NCBI GenBank assembly: GCA_012064415.1
Contig: SSNU01000327.1
Span: 124,001 to 188,000 of the forward strand
Source of the DNA: Gyrodactylus bullatarudis
Taxonomy: Eukaryota > Platyhelminthes > Monogenea > Gyrodactylidea > Gyrodactylidae
Direction of reading: 5' to 3'
DNA length: 64,000 bases
Below, piece by piece: positions 1 through 11,809 of this stretch (within the stretch, counting starts at the first letter, position 1; every line of letters starts with the position of its first letter). A program made the position numbers and the translations under genes. The notes under the pieces are model-generated. The model did not search any database, was not told where the DNA came from, and worked only from the letters and a program-made list of their open reading frames with translations.

Positions 1-278
1 TGTTGCTGTGAAACTTTGATAAGATTTAAACCAAAATATGAGGTCATTCTAATGTCTGCAAAAACATTGAAAATAAATAAGTAAACGGCGGTACTTTTTA
101 ATTACGATTGAACTATACTTACTTTAAAGTAGATTTTTTTTATTTTTATCCAGATGGTCCTTTTTGTATGCAATTATTAGAGAACTTACTGTAATTTATT
201 GGTATTTTACTAATTATAAAATTACAATCCATGAAGTATGAATTTAGAAAAGTTTAAAATTGTTTATTGAATTTCTAG
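1..278. other. AT-rich non-coding stretch upstream of first visible DUR3 exon
   Basis: No open frame of note. It ends in a splice acceptor (ATTTCTAG at 271-278) directly before the first recognisable DUR3-like exon, so it is most likely intron. The palindrome TACTTTAAAGTA lies near 120; the same motif recurs in repeats near 18585, 20095, 21207 and 42470. Confidence 0.5.
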
Positions 279-3104
279 ATTGGTATTAGTGGATGTTATT
301 GGTATGCTGCAGGAGCTTGCATTCAGTTCTTGGTCTTCTCAATATTTTCAATGCTGCTAAAAATACGGGCACCTGGAGCGGTAACATTTACACAAATAAT
401 CAAATCAAGATTTGGCAAAGCTGTTCATATCACATTTTGTTTCATGGCTCTACTCACAAATACTTTTGTCACTGGAATGCTTGTCCTTGGTGAGCTTATT
501 CCTCTTGTACAATTTTACAGAAATATATATTTCTCTTAATTTTAGGTGGCTGTACATTATTGAATAGATTAATTTCAAATCTGAGCATAGAAATGTGTAC
601 AATTTACATCTTTTTCCTCGTTAGTATATTCACAATATTTTCCGATATCGTGACAATATACTACTTCAATTATTTCATTACAGCCTTCTTACTTTTATCC
701 ACAAATATTTTGACATTGGTCTTCTTTCACAAGAAATCTCCTGATATTCCTTTCTTTGGGGACCTTGGGGTCATTTATAGATACTTGAATTGTCTCGTTG
801 GACCAGAGGGGAATTATAATAGATCCTACATAACGTTCTATTCCTCAGAGGGTTTAATCTTTGGTGTAATCAATACAATAGGAAACTTTGGAGCTCTTTT
901 TGTTGATCAGTCTTACTGGCAAGCAGCAGTCTTAACTAAACCGAGAGAAGCAGCAATGAGCTTCATTCTCAGCTCGATTATTTGGTTTGTGATACCCTTT
1001 GCATTTGGGACAATCTCCAGTTTATTCTACCTGATTAGTCAAGTTTATTATGGCAAGAGTCTTCTGACGATTGATGAAATTGACAAGGGCCTTGTACCGG
1101 GATTAATTGTCCAGAATGTCCTTGGCTATGCGGGCACAATCATTTTCATGATAATGATGAGCATTTGTATAGTGACCACAGCAGTCTCAGAAATATTCGC
1201 AATCTCTTCCTTATTCATAAATGACATTTATACAGTTTATATTAACGTTAGTTTCTTCTTTACTTTAAACCGTGATCTATGATTAATTTTTTAATCCTTT
1301 TCAGCCCTTCAAGGATGTCAAGGCCTATTCGATATGCATCCTTTGTAGTAAAGATCGTGGAGGCCTGGAAATACCCACTGAGGAAAGATGCCATTGTATA
1401 AGTAAAACCAATTGTAAAGATTGTTACAATGATGAACGGTGAATTTTTTTCTTTAAAATTTCCTTTTTTCGAGATCGAACTATAATTAAGGGATCCAATT
1501 CTTCAATCTATTGCTGGTTGATCTTTATGACACTCGCACTTTTTTTGATTTTATAATCCCTGGTTAGAACGTCGTCAAAAACATAAAAGTTTACTATCCA
1601 GTTTAAATTATTTGAGATAAATTGTAGAATTAAAATTAAATAAATAAACATAATCTTAATAATTTTTCGTTTTGAACTGACTTAGATCAACGAAAAATGG
1701 AAGCATTATCGAGTTCAAGTGTGAAATGCACGGTAAATATCGATCCTTTTTGAGAAGCTTAGACAAAATGGAAACTCTATGCAAGGTCTTCTGTGCCTTT
1801 TCAGTAATCCCATTGACACTTTTACTTAAAACAATTGGAGTGAGTTTTTTAGATAAATAATGATTTTATTGTCCAAATAGATAATCTGATTAAGAATATA
1901 TTATAATATAAGGGTACACAAAAAATAGCATTCCATGGTTCAGTCAGAGTTTAGTTGGTTAGGCAGATTCTAGTTTTTCTATTTTAAAATGATATTTTAC
2001 AGTAGGTTGGGGAGATCCCATTTTTTCAAAACCGAACAATCAATCAAAACTCATCTTCATCCTATGATTTTTCTTTTTCAAGGATCAGCTTATAAGGGTA
2101 CAAAGAAACTAACTGTATTTTATTTTCTCTAAGGTCAAAATTGGCTGGTTATATTCATTCATGGGAGTTCTTGTGAGTTCAGCCGTCGGCTCAATTTTCT
2201 ACTCAATCACATGGAGTCGCGTCAATGGCTATGCTTTAATGATGTCAGTAATTTCTGGTAGCATCTTTGCTATATCGATTTGGCTAGGAGTTGCTGGCAT
2301 CTACAACAACACTCTGTATGGTGGAGATAATTTTTCTGCTGCTACTGGGTTAAATATTCCAATGATGGTCGGAAATGTTACCTCTATTGTCTCTGGTCTC
2401 ATTTTTCCTGTTATTTTGACCCTTTTTATCGATAAAAGTCTTGTTTTTGACAAAAAATCAATTCTTGACGAATGGGAAATTACTAGGGACATTGACAATC
2501 CTCTCTTGTCATGGACTGAAGTTTATGCAGAGTTAGTTTTTTTACAGTTCTAATAAAACATCGGAATTGGATCGAAGATGAGTTTACTTTTATCCGACAG
2601 AGACTTGGGATTAATGAATGCTGACGTACTTGGCGATGGAAAGCCGACCCTTGAACTCTTATTGAATCGATATAAAAAATGGTTCATCGGTTGTATTATT
2701 ACTACAGTTATCTGCATATCAATTTATTTGTTCTTATTGCCGGGAATTTATGCCAGTTATGGACAATTTGATGAACAACTTTTCAAATTTTATGCAAGTT
2801 TTACAAAATTCATCTATTTCTAACTATTAATGTTTTGTATATAAGAGCAGGCATAAAAGTGATATTCAATATTGTTTGGGCATTCTCATTTTAAAATGAG
2901 AGAATAGTTTTTCTCCAACATGAATAAATAAGAAGGATTTAATTATTTTACTTTTTTTCATGAGAAACCGATGCATAAAGGAATCTTTTTCACTTATAGA
3001 TCTACTCAATGGAAGCTTATCTCATCATTAGCACCATTTTGGCCGTTTGCTTGCCAGTTGTACTTGAGATCAAAATGCATCTACATCAATCGAAAAGTTA
3101 TTGA
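279..3104 (+). CDS. Urea-proton symporter DUR3-like (sodium:solute symporter family), 5'-partial
   Basis: Multi-pass plasma-membrane transporter. In the family, DUR3 proteins import urea (and polyamines in fungi) using a cation gradient; the substrate here is inferred. Exons by frame continuity: 279-489, 546-1246, 1305-1438, 1686-1839, 2134-about 2520, 2578-about 2790, about 3000-3104. DUR3-type motifs appear in order: WYAAGACIQ, the helix with ITFCFMALLTNTFVTGM, NFGALFVDQSYWQAA, a cysteine-rich loop with C-x-C and C-x-x-C pairs in exons 3-4, GWLYSFMGVLVSSAV, and IDNPLLSWTE near the C terminus. The N-terminal helices are outside the window. The exon 5/6 junction (2521-2577) and the last intron are the least certain; the C terminus ends KSY before TGA at 3102. 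No frame lesion seen, so probably functional. The next gene is convergent, on the minus strand. Confidence 0.88.
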
Positions 3105-4244
3105 TCACATTACCTGGAGGGATTAATTTCAACTGGGATTTGTTTGAATAAATCCTTTTAAATATATGATTTTCATCATCTTAAAGTTGATTCTCAAGAA
3201 AGAATGAAATGAGAAGTGTGTCAAAATTAATTACACTACAAAATCATCACAAGAATCATCGGATTTTGAACTTGAATAGTTAAACTAATAAATAGTGAAG
3301 CACCTATACTTACAAAGGTTAACTAGAAATATTTCGTTCTTAGGTTCGTTCCTGTGGGATATATACAGAATTTTATTTTCCCCGAGCAGTGTTCCATGCC
3401 TTAATCAAAAATTGATGTTTTAACAAAAAAAACATTTTTGAAAATAAAAATGAAAATTTTTCATGTTCTGATAAACAAAAGTCCCATTTTACCTAAAATC
3501 ATCAAAATTTACCTAATTTCCTTGGAATTTCTATCAACATGTGAAAAAAGACTCAATTTTTATTATAAACACTAAGTTTGAGTTTGGCCTACTCTAATAG
3601 ACACCATTATTCTTGCAATACTCTAATCATTCAACATGAAATGGTCTATGAAAAGGGAGAAAAACTCATCAGGGTCAATCATTTGTGAGACATTCCAGGT
3701 GTGAATCGACAAATATTTTCTGACTTTGTTCTTTCAGCTATATAAAATATTGAAAAACATGTTCTTCAATGATTACTTATAGAATCCATAGTCGTTTGGA
3801 CGAGTGTTTTTTTTTATCTTTTTAAAGTTGAGTGACCTAAAAGGTGGTCTGGGATCATTTTTGACCCCATTTCCATGGCGAGGGTTGATAACTAGTATTC
3901 AATATTTTCCATACAAATTTTATTTACTAAATAAATAATATATATAGTTCATATTGGTGCATTGAATATGTATATAAATATGCATAAGAGTCTGAGATCA
4001 AAATAAAATCTCAAACGTCAACATTTTTCATCTGTACTTTTATCTCTTCTTTGTATGTTACAATTGGTGCTAATTGTTACTTGGCATTTTGTAAAAAAAG
4101 GCAAAGATTCTTTCCAGTGATACTTGAGAATAGACCTTAGAAATGATTCTGCTTTGCTTGAAATATTACTTGAATAGTTATTTTTGATATGCTTTACTTG
4201 TTTTCATGAGTTTTGAAATTGGGGCACAGAGAGAGTTGGATTCT
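3105..4244. other. Convergent intergenic region
   Basis: AT-rich sequence between the 3' ends of the DUR3-like gene and the minus-strand TM9SF2-like gene. It should hold both 3' UTRs. I see no ORF, RNA gene or recognisable transposon in it. Confidence 0.5.
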
Positions 4245-6959
4245 TCAGTCAACCTTTACTGCTTGATAAATTTTCCTGACGAAACAAAATGAAGAGAGAA
4301 AGCCAATGGTTCCTGTAGTTAATAAAATAAAATTGTGAATGAATACAACATGAGTTTAGACTTACCGGATAGTAAAAAGAATAGGAATGATATAATTGTT
4401 ATGTAACCAAAGTATAAAAATGTCGATGTAGAGTCATGGAACTGGAGCTTCGTCAAATAGAAATGAATAGCACTAATGAAAACACAAATTGCTGACGTTC
4501 CAACTGAGAGGAAGGACTTCCACCACCATCGATAATCCTATTAAAATATTAGAATAAGAAACTCTAAGCAAAAGTAATCATTGGGTTCATAAAGACTTGC
4601 CTCTGTACATAATTGAAGGTAGACAATAAGAACTGAAGTGAGAGAGCATGTAACGATCATGATGAGATAAATCAGGAATAAGAATCCAAACATGTAGTTA
4701 ATCTCATTGCCCCAAATTGATGAGAATATGATGAACAGTTGAACAAAAATACATCCAAAGGGTAATGATCCACTAAGGAATACTGTCCCAAAGTATTTGA
4801 AGCAGGAAACTGGCCTTGGTATTTGACGTGGAATTTGATTTGTTCGACAGGGAACAGAGATGGTCTAATTTGTGAAATTTATTAAAACAAGGCAAAAAAG
4901 ATTTTATTAGGTACTCACTTCTGCTCTAAAGCCAAAGAAAGCTCCAAGATAGCATAGAGGGGTCGAGACAAACAACCATAGAGCAAGTAGTGATAAAATC
5001 GTTGTAAAAGATATAGCAGCAGCACTTGAAACGGCAGCCAGGGTAATATTAATGATGAAAAATATTCCAAATATGATAGCAGGACATAGAGTGCTTGTGA
5101 GTAGTACATTCATTTTCCATCGTATTCCGCCCATGAATTTGTAAAGTCTAGCTGAAGTGTAACCAGCTACTGAGCCGAGAAGGACAAATATCACGACGCC
5201 AGTTGTGAGCAATGCCCCACGATAAGCTGGCGATGAAAAGGCAATTAGGGCAATAAACAGAGTGAATAAGGTCATAAAGGCCAATTGTAGTCCAAAGCCG
5301 GTAAAGACTGAGAGTAGCATTGAACATGAGGGAGCTCTAAATATGTCCCCGTGGATTAGCTTCCAACCAAAGTCTTCTTGAGAGTCGGTTTCATTTATCA
5401 ATTCATTATATCTGAGTATAATAATTTAAAATTAGAATTTCTATGGAATGGAAAGAATATTTAGATTTAGATTGATTAGAGTAAGACAGATTTTTTCTAT
5501 TTGATGCTTCCAATAGATTCTTTATGCTCCCTTTTTGTAAAATAGGCTTAAAAATTTCGATTTTCTGATAGGCATTAATCCCATTTTCCATAAAATCTTT
5601 AATTTTTTCTCATATTGACCAGATTTTGTCAGTATGTATTTTGAAAATATAAGAAATACAAAGGAATTCTTTCTTCTCTTATTTTCTATTAAATGAAAGC
5701 ATAAACTTGAAAATTTTAAAAATATGTCTTACCCTTATACTGATGTATTAATTCCTATGTCAAGAATAGGAAAAGAAAAAATGAAATTGGAATAACTTGT
5801 AAATTTCACACAAAAAAACCTAATAATCAATTAAATACTTTATTTTATATCAATTAATTGATTGAGGAATTCAATCTATAGATATAAAAATTTGAAATCG
5901 ATATTTATAAATATACATACCTTGATATATCTCTGCGCAAAGTTCTTAGAAAAATGAAGGCAACCATACCAGCCAAGAATAGAACAATGACAAGTGAGTT
6001 AACAATTGATAACCATTGAATTTTACTCTTGAATGACGAAAGCAAGAGATAATCCCAACGACTACTCCAGGCAACCTTGTTATTCTCAAAATATTCAACA
6101 GAATAAGAGAAAATAATCTTTTTGTCAGAATCCTTTGGATCAATAATCAAATCTTCAGTAATATCACAGTTTAAATTTGTTGAATCCTTATGATTGATAC
6201 TCATCAATGAGGCAAGCACAAAAACAATACGTCCATGATCTTGACTTATTTTGTGGTAATGCACCGTGAATTTCACGTGATTGAAAAGATAAGCTGTCTC
6301 GTCTTTCATTAGTTTTATCTGAATCAAATAAATAAGACAAGCTTACAAAATCTCGGCATAAGTTACTATCCTTTTCACTCTTTACAAAACAGCCAAGAGG
6401 AATGAAAGGCTTGAAAATCTTTTTATCTGAATTTAAAACGTTGTACTGGATTACGACGGGCAACTCATCAATAGTGCTGAACGAAAAGTATAAATAAACT
6501 AATTTACATTCTATTATCATAAGACTTGACGATACTCGAATAAAGTCTCTTGATTTGTTCACTGTTAAATTTTTTTTCGCAAGCAAAACTACAGCTTTCA
6601 TCCTTGAGGAATTCCAACTTGATGCTAGAAACTTCATGTTTTTCTCCAAATAAGAGTTGCCCCAAGTTCTCTGCAGGTGATTCCTCGTTAACATCAATAC
6701 AAAGATTTAGACTTGTAAATAAATAAATTCAATCTTACTAGCTGTATTTTAAAGGAATGAGCGCATTTTTCGAGACCAATGAATTGTACAAGACACGAAT
6801 TGTATTCTTGAAAAATTAAGAAATAAAACAGACTTTACATGACTTTTGATCCAAACTTTTAGGGGAACAGTAATTTATTGGGTACAATCCGGGTATGTAA
6901 GCAAAGAATAACGGGATAAAAGATAGAATTAGAATCGCCAAGAGGTTCCTGCGAAACAT
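4245..6959 (-). CDS. TM9SF2: Transmembrane 9 superfamily member 2-like (nonaspanin), complete
   Basis: Nonaspanin of endosome/Golgi membranes: a long lumenal N-terminal domain followed by nine membrane helices. Exons on the minus strand, from the start: 6834-6959, 6739-6806, 6508-6711, 6347-6476, 5921-6318, 4919-5411, 4601-4864, 4366-4537, 4245-4312. They total 1923 nt, which gives 640 aa (human TM9SF2 is 663). A hydrophobic signal starts at MFRRNLL. Conserved family blocks include ESPAENLGQLLFGE, IPLGCF, FNHVKFTVHYH, WSSRWDYLL, EDFGWKLIHGDIFRAP, NQIPRQIP, EDYRWWWKSF, and the C-terminal KVD ending. The first four introns are only 27, 27, 31 and 28 nt; the later ones are 509, 54, 63 and 53 nt. 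The 63-nt intron (4538-4600) has a GC donor (GCAAGT), with the conserved block across it intact. It starts 90 bp from the divergent DAXX-like gene. Confidence 0.95.
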
Positions 6960-7049
6960 TTTTTCGAATTTTTTACCACGAAAAACAAAATAGCACAACA
7001 GAAATAAATGGATTCTGTTTTAAACATGTGAAATTTTGAATTTAATTTT
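6960..7049. promoter_or_regulatory. Probable bidirectional promoter (TM9SF2-like / DAXX-like)
   Basis: Only 90 bp separate the two divergent start codons, so both 5' UTRs and core promoters must lie here or overlap the neighbouring gene. It is strongly AT-rich. I see no clear TATA box or other core motif. The assignment is inferred from spacing alone. Confidence 0.55.
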
Positions 7050-8804
7050 ATGTCAATCTATAATTTCGATATTCCCAACAACACCAACTACGCTCCTGAG
7101 TCAATTTTGAATCTTCAGAAATATCTTGACCGAAAGATAGCGATAGTTGAAGATAAGTTAGGTTCAAATGATAATTTTCAAGAGCTGCTTGATGTTTACA
7201 AATCAAAGTTGTATAGATATCCAGAACAAGCTCTTGGAATACTTTATAGTTTGAAGACAGTCATCAATCAAATCATTGCCGGCAAGTATAATGATGACTC
7301 AGACGATGAAGCTTATTGTAGCTCCAAAACTAAGAATAGAAATTCCTCTGCCGAATATTCAAGTTATATAAACAAAGAAGAACCATGTTGTAGTTATCGA
7401 ATAAAGCCAACAATTGAAGAGATTTTATTAGCTACTAAAAAACTCGTTGTTCTTGTTGACAATGACAGAAATCTTGTCGAAAAATATTTCAAGCCTGAAG
7501 AGATGAAATCATCAGAAATTAAATCTCTCGCTGACACTAAAAAGAAAAAATCTCCATCTTCTAAAAAGAGTTCTAAAGCTAAGAATAAATCACCAGAAAT
7601 TAAATCTATCAAAGACCAAAAGGAAGAAAATCCCGTTTCTACAGAACAAATTAATCCTGAAACCGATAAACTATTAGATATTAATTTGATCGATGAGTAT
7701 AAAGAAGAAATTATGAGTTGTTCAACTGCCAAATCAGAATCAAATCTGTTGAATGAAAAATTAGCGAGGTATGAGCTGGTCCTAGAAAAGATTGAAGAAA
7801 AAATCAAGTTTTATGAAGAACAAGAAATAGGAATTGATGACTTTGGCTCAGATGATACCCCATACCTTCGTTTGGATGTCCTTAAGAAACAGTTTATCAA
7901 AGTTTGGAAAAAATATTCCCGACTTTGTGATGAAGAATTCAATCCGGATAAAGCAATTCGATGGAAGAAAATTCGTATCAATTACTCGGACTCTGATGAA
8001 ATCAACAAAGCTCTAAGTAGATTAATTAATAAAGAAAACCAATTTCCTGATTACAATGACATTTTTGAGATTGTCAAAAACTTTTCTGATGAGTAACTTT
8101 GATTTTACCTGATGAATTTTTAGAAAACCAGAAAAAATTGAATCTATCGCAAAGAATATTTTCAAAAAGGCTTGCATTGACCTCAAGAAAAGACGTTTTC
8201 ACTATTACAACGAAGACTTTGGATGTCATCTAACTGATACCATTGAGTATGATGTATATTTTTTTAAATTTTAGCCCTAAACTTGATCCTGCCTCATCAG
8301 ATAAAAAGCTTAAAAACAAACTGCAAGAGAATGAAAAAATATACAATAAAAAATTAAATGATGTAAGTCAATATATTACCTGTAATTATTCTGTATTTTC
8401 GAGTCTGCATTCATTTATGATCTCATGGTATATTTTGAGGATTTCTTTTTGAATGAAAAGTAAAGCTGTCTGCTTATCAGTTTGAAGCATTTCGCTCAAA
8501 AGAAGATGTTTATTTTAGTATCCTTATTACATCAGCTTCTATTACTTTAGTTAATCAATGTCTATGCCGAGAAACAAGTGCAAAACAGTCAAGGAGATCC
8601 TGTAAGTCAGATAATTTATGGTTAAATGAAGAAATTCTCATTTCAATCATTATAAAGATTGTCGACGATGATGACCAAGGGGATGAGGAGGAAGATGTTG
8701 GGAGTAATTGTTCCAAGGAAAAGTCTGAAGATATACGATCTGTTCCTACTGAAGATTCTTTTGATCAATCCGACAAAGAGGAAGATTATCTTGATTTAAA
8801 GTAA
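7050..8804 (+). CDS. DAXX: DAXX-like H3.3 histone chaperone, complete
   Basis: Nuclear chaperone; in animals DAXX binds H3.3-H4 and deposits it with ATRX at heterochromatin. Exons: 7050-8092, 8124-8246, 8275-8362, 8551-8601, 8658-8804 (1452 nt, 483 aa). The N-terminal ~80 residues look like the helical-bundle domain. Residues about 150-200 are Lys/Ser-rich and probably disordered. The histone-binding domain starts near residue 245 with EEKIKFYEEQEIGIDDFGSD and DTPYLRLDVLKKQF; it continues with RLINKENQFPDYND, KRRFHYYNEDFGCHLTD and DPASSDKKLKNKLQEN, all close to the vertebrate pattern. The C terminus is an acidic Asp/Glu tract, also as in DAXX. Introns 1 and 2 are 31 nt (8093-8123) and 28 nt (8247-8274). 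A C-terminal SUMO-interacting motif like that of vertebrate DAXX is not obvious. Confidence 0.9.
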
Positions 8805-10389
8805 AGTATGGTAAGTTTTTCTATTTATCCAGGGCAACTCCAAGAGTCGCAGTCTAATAAATCAGACTTTTGTTTTTATCCTCGATAATACTATATTTTC
8901 CAGTTTTTCGGTGCTTTTAAATTTGTCCATCTTCGTTTTCGAGTTATTCGGTAAAAACTGAAAAATCGACTCACTGGGGTTTGAGATAACAGTCGAAGTA
9001 ATTCATCAATCAAATCAATCTGCAATTCCATCTTTGTTCTGATTTTTAGGTGTTTAAGAGATTTAATATGAAAATATTTTACAGAGACTTTGAATACTCC
9101 AAGGTCTACTGCATTCTAACTATTTTGCTACAACGTGCTGAAATAGAGAGAAGATTAAGTTAAAGTTGACAATTTTTGAGAAAAATGATAAATTTCCAAC
9201 TTGAAATAGCTCAAAAACTAGAATATCCAAGGAAATATTTCCTTCCGCTATTTTGCTATCTAATCCTGAACAAGACGATGTATTTTTTGTTTTTCTATCT
9301 TGTTCATGTTTTTCTGTAAAGAAAGACAAAGCACTGCAAGTCAGGTTTTCATTTTTTACCGAATAACTCGAAAATTCCATTGTAGAATTTTCATGTAAAA
9401 CTAATTAATCATCTTTAGAATACATAATAAAATTGTTTTAGCACTAGAAGGAGATGAAAATTTTTTGAACCTGATAGTTCTATGTATTCAAAGCATACTT
9501 GTTTGTGCATTGAAGCAGGTCTTAAAATTCTAAATTCTTCTGATCGCCAGCCAATTTTCATGGAATTTTTACTACTCAATCAACAAGAAATGATTATCTT
9601 AAATATCTTGACAAGTTTCTAACTTTTAACATGTAAAATACCAATATTTTCAACAAGAGAAACAGATTATTGTAAGAAATGGGCGATATCATCTGAGTTC
9701 TACAATATATAAAAATAGTATTTTCACCTCTCTCCAATATATATTTATTTCTTTAGTTCCATCTTCTACAAAAGTAAGGCTTGTGAACTATTTTTCTATT
9801 TAACCCTTGAATAGCCAATCAAAATAAATTTCAAAATATGATCTATTTCTTAAAATATTTTCTGGTCTTATGACGAAATTAGATTTCTGGTTGTTTGTTA
9901 TTGAGTCCTTTTCGAAATGTACAATTTTAAACTTTTTCTTAATTTTCAGATTATCTAATTTTATGAGACATGTTGAATGAAAGACGATTTAAATTAATTT
10001 TTTAAATAAAATTTATTTTTATGCAAGAACAAAATGTGCTCACTTCTCAATTTTTTCAACTCTGAGTTTTATAGAAACTAAAATTATTTCCTCGCATGAA
10101 ATTAAAAATAATTTTAATCAGGACTTTTCTTATTATACAGTTACTAACCGATTATAATCATAATTATGTATAATCGGCAAAAGCTTTACGAATTAGAATA
10201 CAATTATAATTTTAAATGGAACTTTATTGAACCATTTTTTAGATTTAGTCATGAAATATATCATTCCTCAACTAGTAAACGACTGACCAGAATTTTTTAT
10301 GAATCGATTGAACTAGATTTCTGATATAGAGCTTTCATTATAATTATGTAAGCAGCTAACATCTATATCGAAGCTTTGAAAATGTTGGA
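8805..10389. other. AT-rich intergenic region
   Basis: No gene recognised. The short open frames (for example 9120-9380, minus) have no family resemblance and biased AT-rich codons. Text around 8930-8960 and 9355-9375 (ttcggtaaaaactg, cgaataactcgaaaa) resembles scattered AT-rich repeat sequence elsewhere in the window. Confidence 0.4.
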
Positions 10390-10539
10390 AAATTAGTTTT
10401 ATAATAAAGTTTATTAAAACTTAGGTCAATATTAGAATTCTCAGTCATGGTCATCCAAACGTTTCGACAGTGATTGTCTTCACACGCCTTCTTCAGTGGT
10501 ACGACAAGTTGGTCAAAAAACAAATTACTATTTATATAC
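10390..10539 (-). mobile_element. 3' end of a Penelope-like element with hammerhead-like motif
   Basis: Read on the minus strand, 10449-10500 carries CTGAAGAAGGC, then GTCGAAACGTTTGG. This is the terminal motif common in Penelope-like retroelements. CTGAAGA fits the hammerhead core CUGANGA, and GAAA follows after a possible stem. It lies downstream of the GIY-YIG fragment at 11469-11801 on the same strand, so the two are probably one element split by the palindrome at 10540-11292. Confidence 0.5.
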
Positions 10540-11292
10540 AGCTATTCTCGATGAATTTGGGAATTCTTGATTTTTACAAAAATCTCATTTTTTCATCAAG
10601 GTATCGAAATTTTTGAGAGATTTTTTGGTAACTGATTCAAAATCTACCCTTTTACTGAATTGAGAAAAAAAAATTTGGAAAAAAGTTTTTTTTGGAAAAT
10701 TTTAGAGAAATTTAAAAATTCGAGATGGCGCGATTTTTTAATTTTTTAAAAGTTTGAGTTGAAAATTTTTGTTGATTTCAAGGTCTGAGAGGAATCAAAC
10801 GTTATTTTTCAGGTTCATCATTAGATAAAGAAAATATTTACTCTTACTCATTTTTTTTGAAAAGACACACTATTTACGTGTGAAAGTCTACTTCCTATTT
10901 TTCGATCATTTTTACTGCTTGGGAAACGTTAAAATAGGGTGATCCAAGATCATTTCAAAATGACGGGTTTTTTCAAAAAAATGAGTAAGAGTAAATATTT
11001 TCTTTATCTAATGATGAACCTGAAAAATAACGTTTGATTCCTCTCAGACCTTGAAATCAACAAAAATTTTCAACTCAAACTTTTAAAAAATTAAAAAATC
11101 GCGCCATCTCGAATTTTTAAATTTCTCTAAAATTTTCCAAAAAAAACTTTTTTCCAAATTTTTTTTTCTCAATTCAGTAAAAGGGTAGATTTTGAATCAG
11201 TTACCAAAAAATCTCTCAAAAATTTCGATACCTTGATGAAAAAATGAGATTTTTGTAAAAATCAAGAATTCCCAAATTCATCGAGAATAGCT
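10540..11292. repeat. 753-bp near-perfect palindrome (fold-back element)
   Basis: Left arm about 10540-10864 and right arm about 10969-11292 are inverted copies with essentially no mismatch by eye; the outer ends read AGCTATTCTCGATG and CATCGAGAATAGCT. The spacer is about 104 bp. No ORF. It interrupts the non-coding 3' region of a minus-strand Penelope-like element. I could not identify a target-site duplication. Confidence 0.85.
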
Positions 11293-11468
11293 TTACTTTC
11301 ATGATCTCATACCTATCAGTTTTGTCCAATCAGATGAGAGAATAGAATAATACAAGAGGCTGACCTATGATAATAAATAGATAATAGATAATCAGAATAG
11401 AAAAGAGTTATAATTTTTCATCAGATTTAATTTAACTTCCTTCTTTTGCCAAAAAGCTGAATCCAACA

Positions 11469-11801
11469 CTACTCAATGTTCACTTTACCAACATTTCCAT
11501 TAAAAGTATCATTATTGCCTATTTCATGAATTAACCTCTTTCTAAAGTTTTTCTGCACACTAAGAATTTTAACCTCCTCAAAATTTATTTTATGTCCATT
11601 ATTGTTTAAGACATGTTGAAGAACATGTGACTTATTATCATTTCTCAAAATACTGTTTTTATGTTCTTTGATTCTTGTTCTAAAATTCCTACCAGTTTGA
11701 CCAATATAACCTTTATCACAGCTACACTTCAATTTATAAATACCACAGCCCTCAAAAATGTTATTTTCATTTTTGGAAATTTTATCAACTAGACTTATAT
11801 T
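11469..11801 (-). pseudogene. Penelope-like element C-terminal GIY-YIG endonuclease fragment
   Basis: The minus-strand frame reads GIYKLKCSCDKGYIGQTGRNF followed by R-x-K-E-H, the GIY-YIG nuclease core typical of the C terminus of Penelope-like retroelements, which nicks target DNA for reverse transcription. The upstream reverse transcriptase is missing: the frame is cut by a hAT insertion whose 8-bp target duplication begins at 11802. The frame ends near 11469. Dead fragment. Confidence 0.8.
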
Positions 11802-11809
11802 ATTATAAG

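Noticed and set aside
2532..2547. A 16-nt GT-AG segment in the DUR3-like gene as an even shorter intron
   Set aside because: Removing it leads to a stop codon; the 2521-2577 junction gives a better continuation.
7394..7807. Minus-strand ORF of 137 codons
   Set aside because: Antisense shadow of DAXX-like exon 1; serine/phenylalanine-rich text mirrors its Lys/Glu codons.
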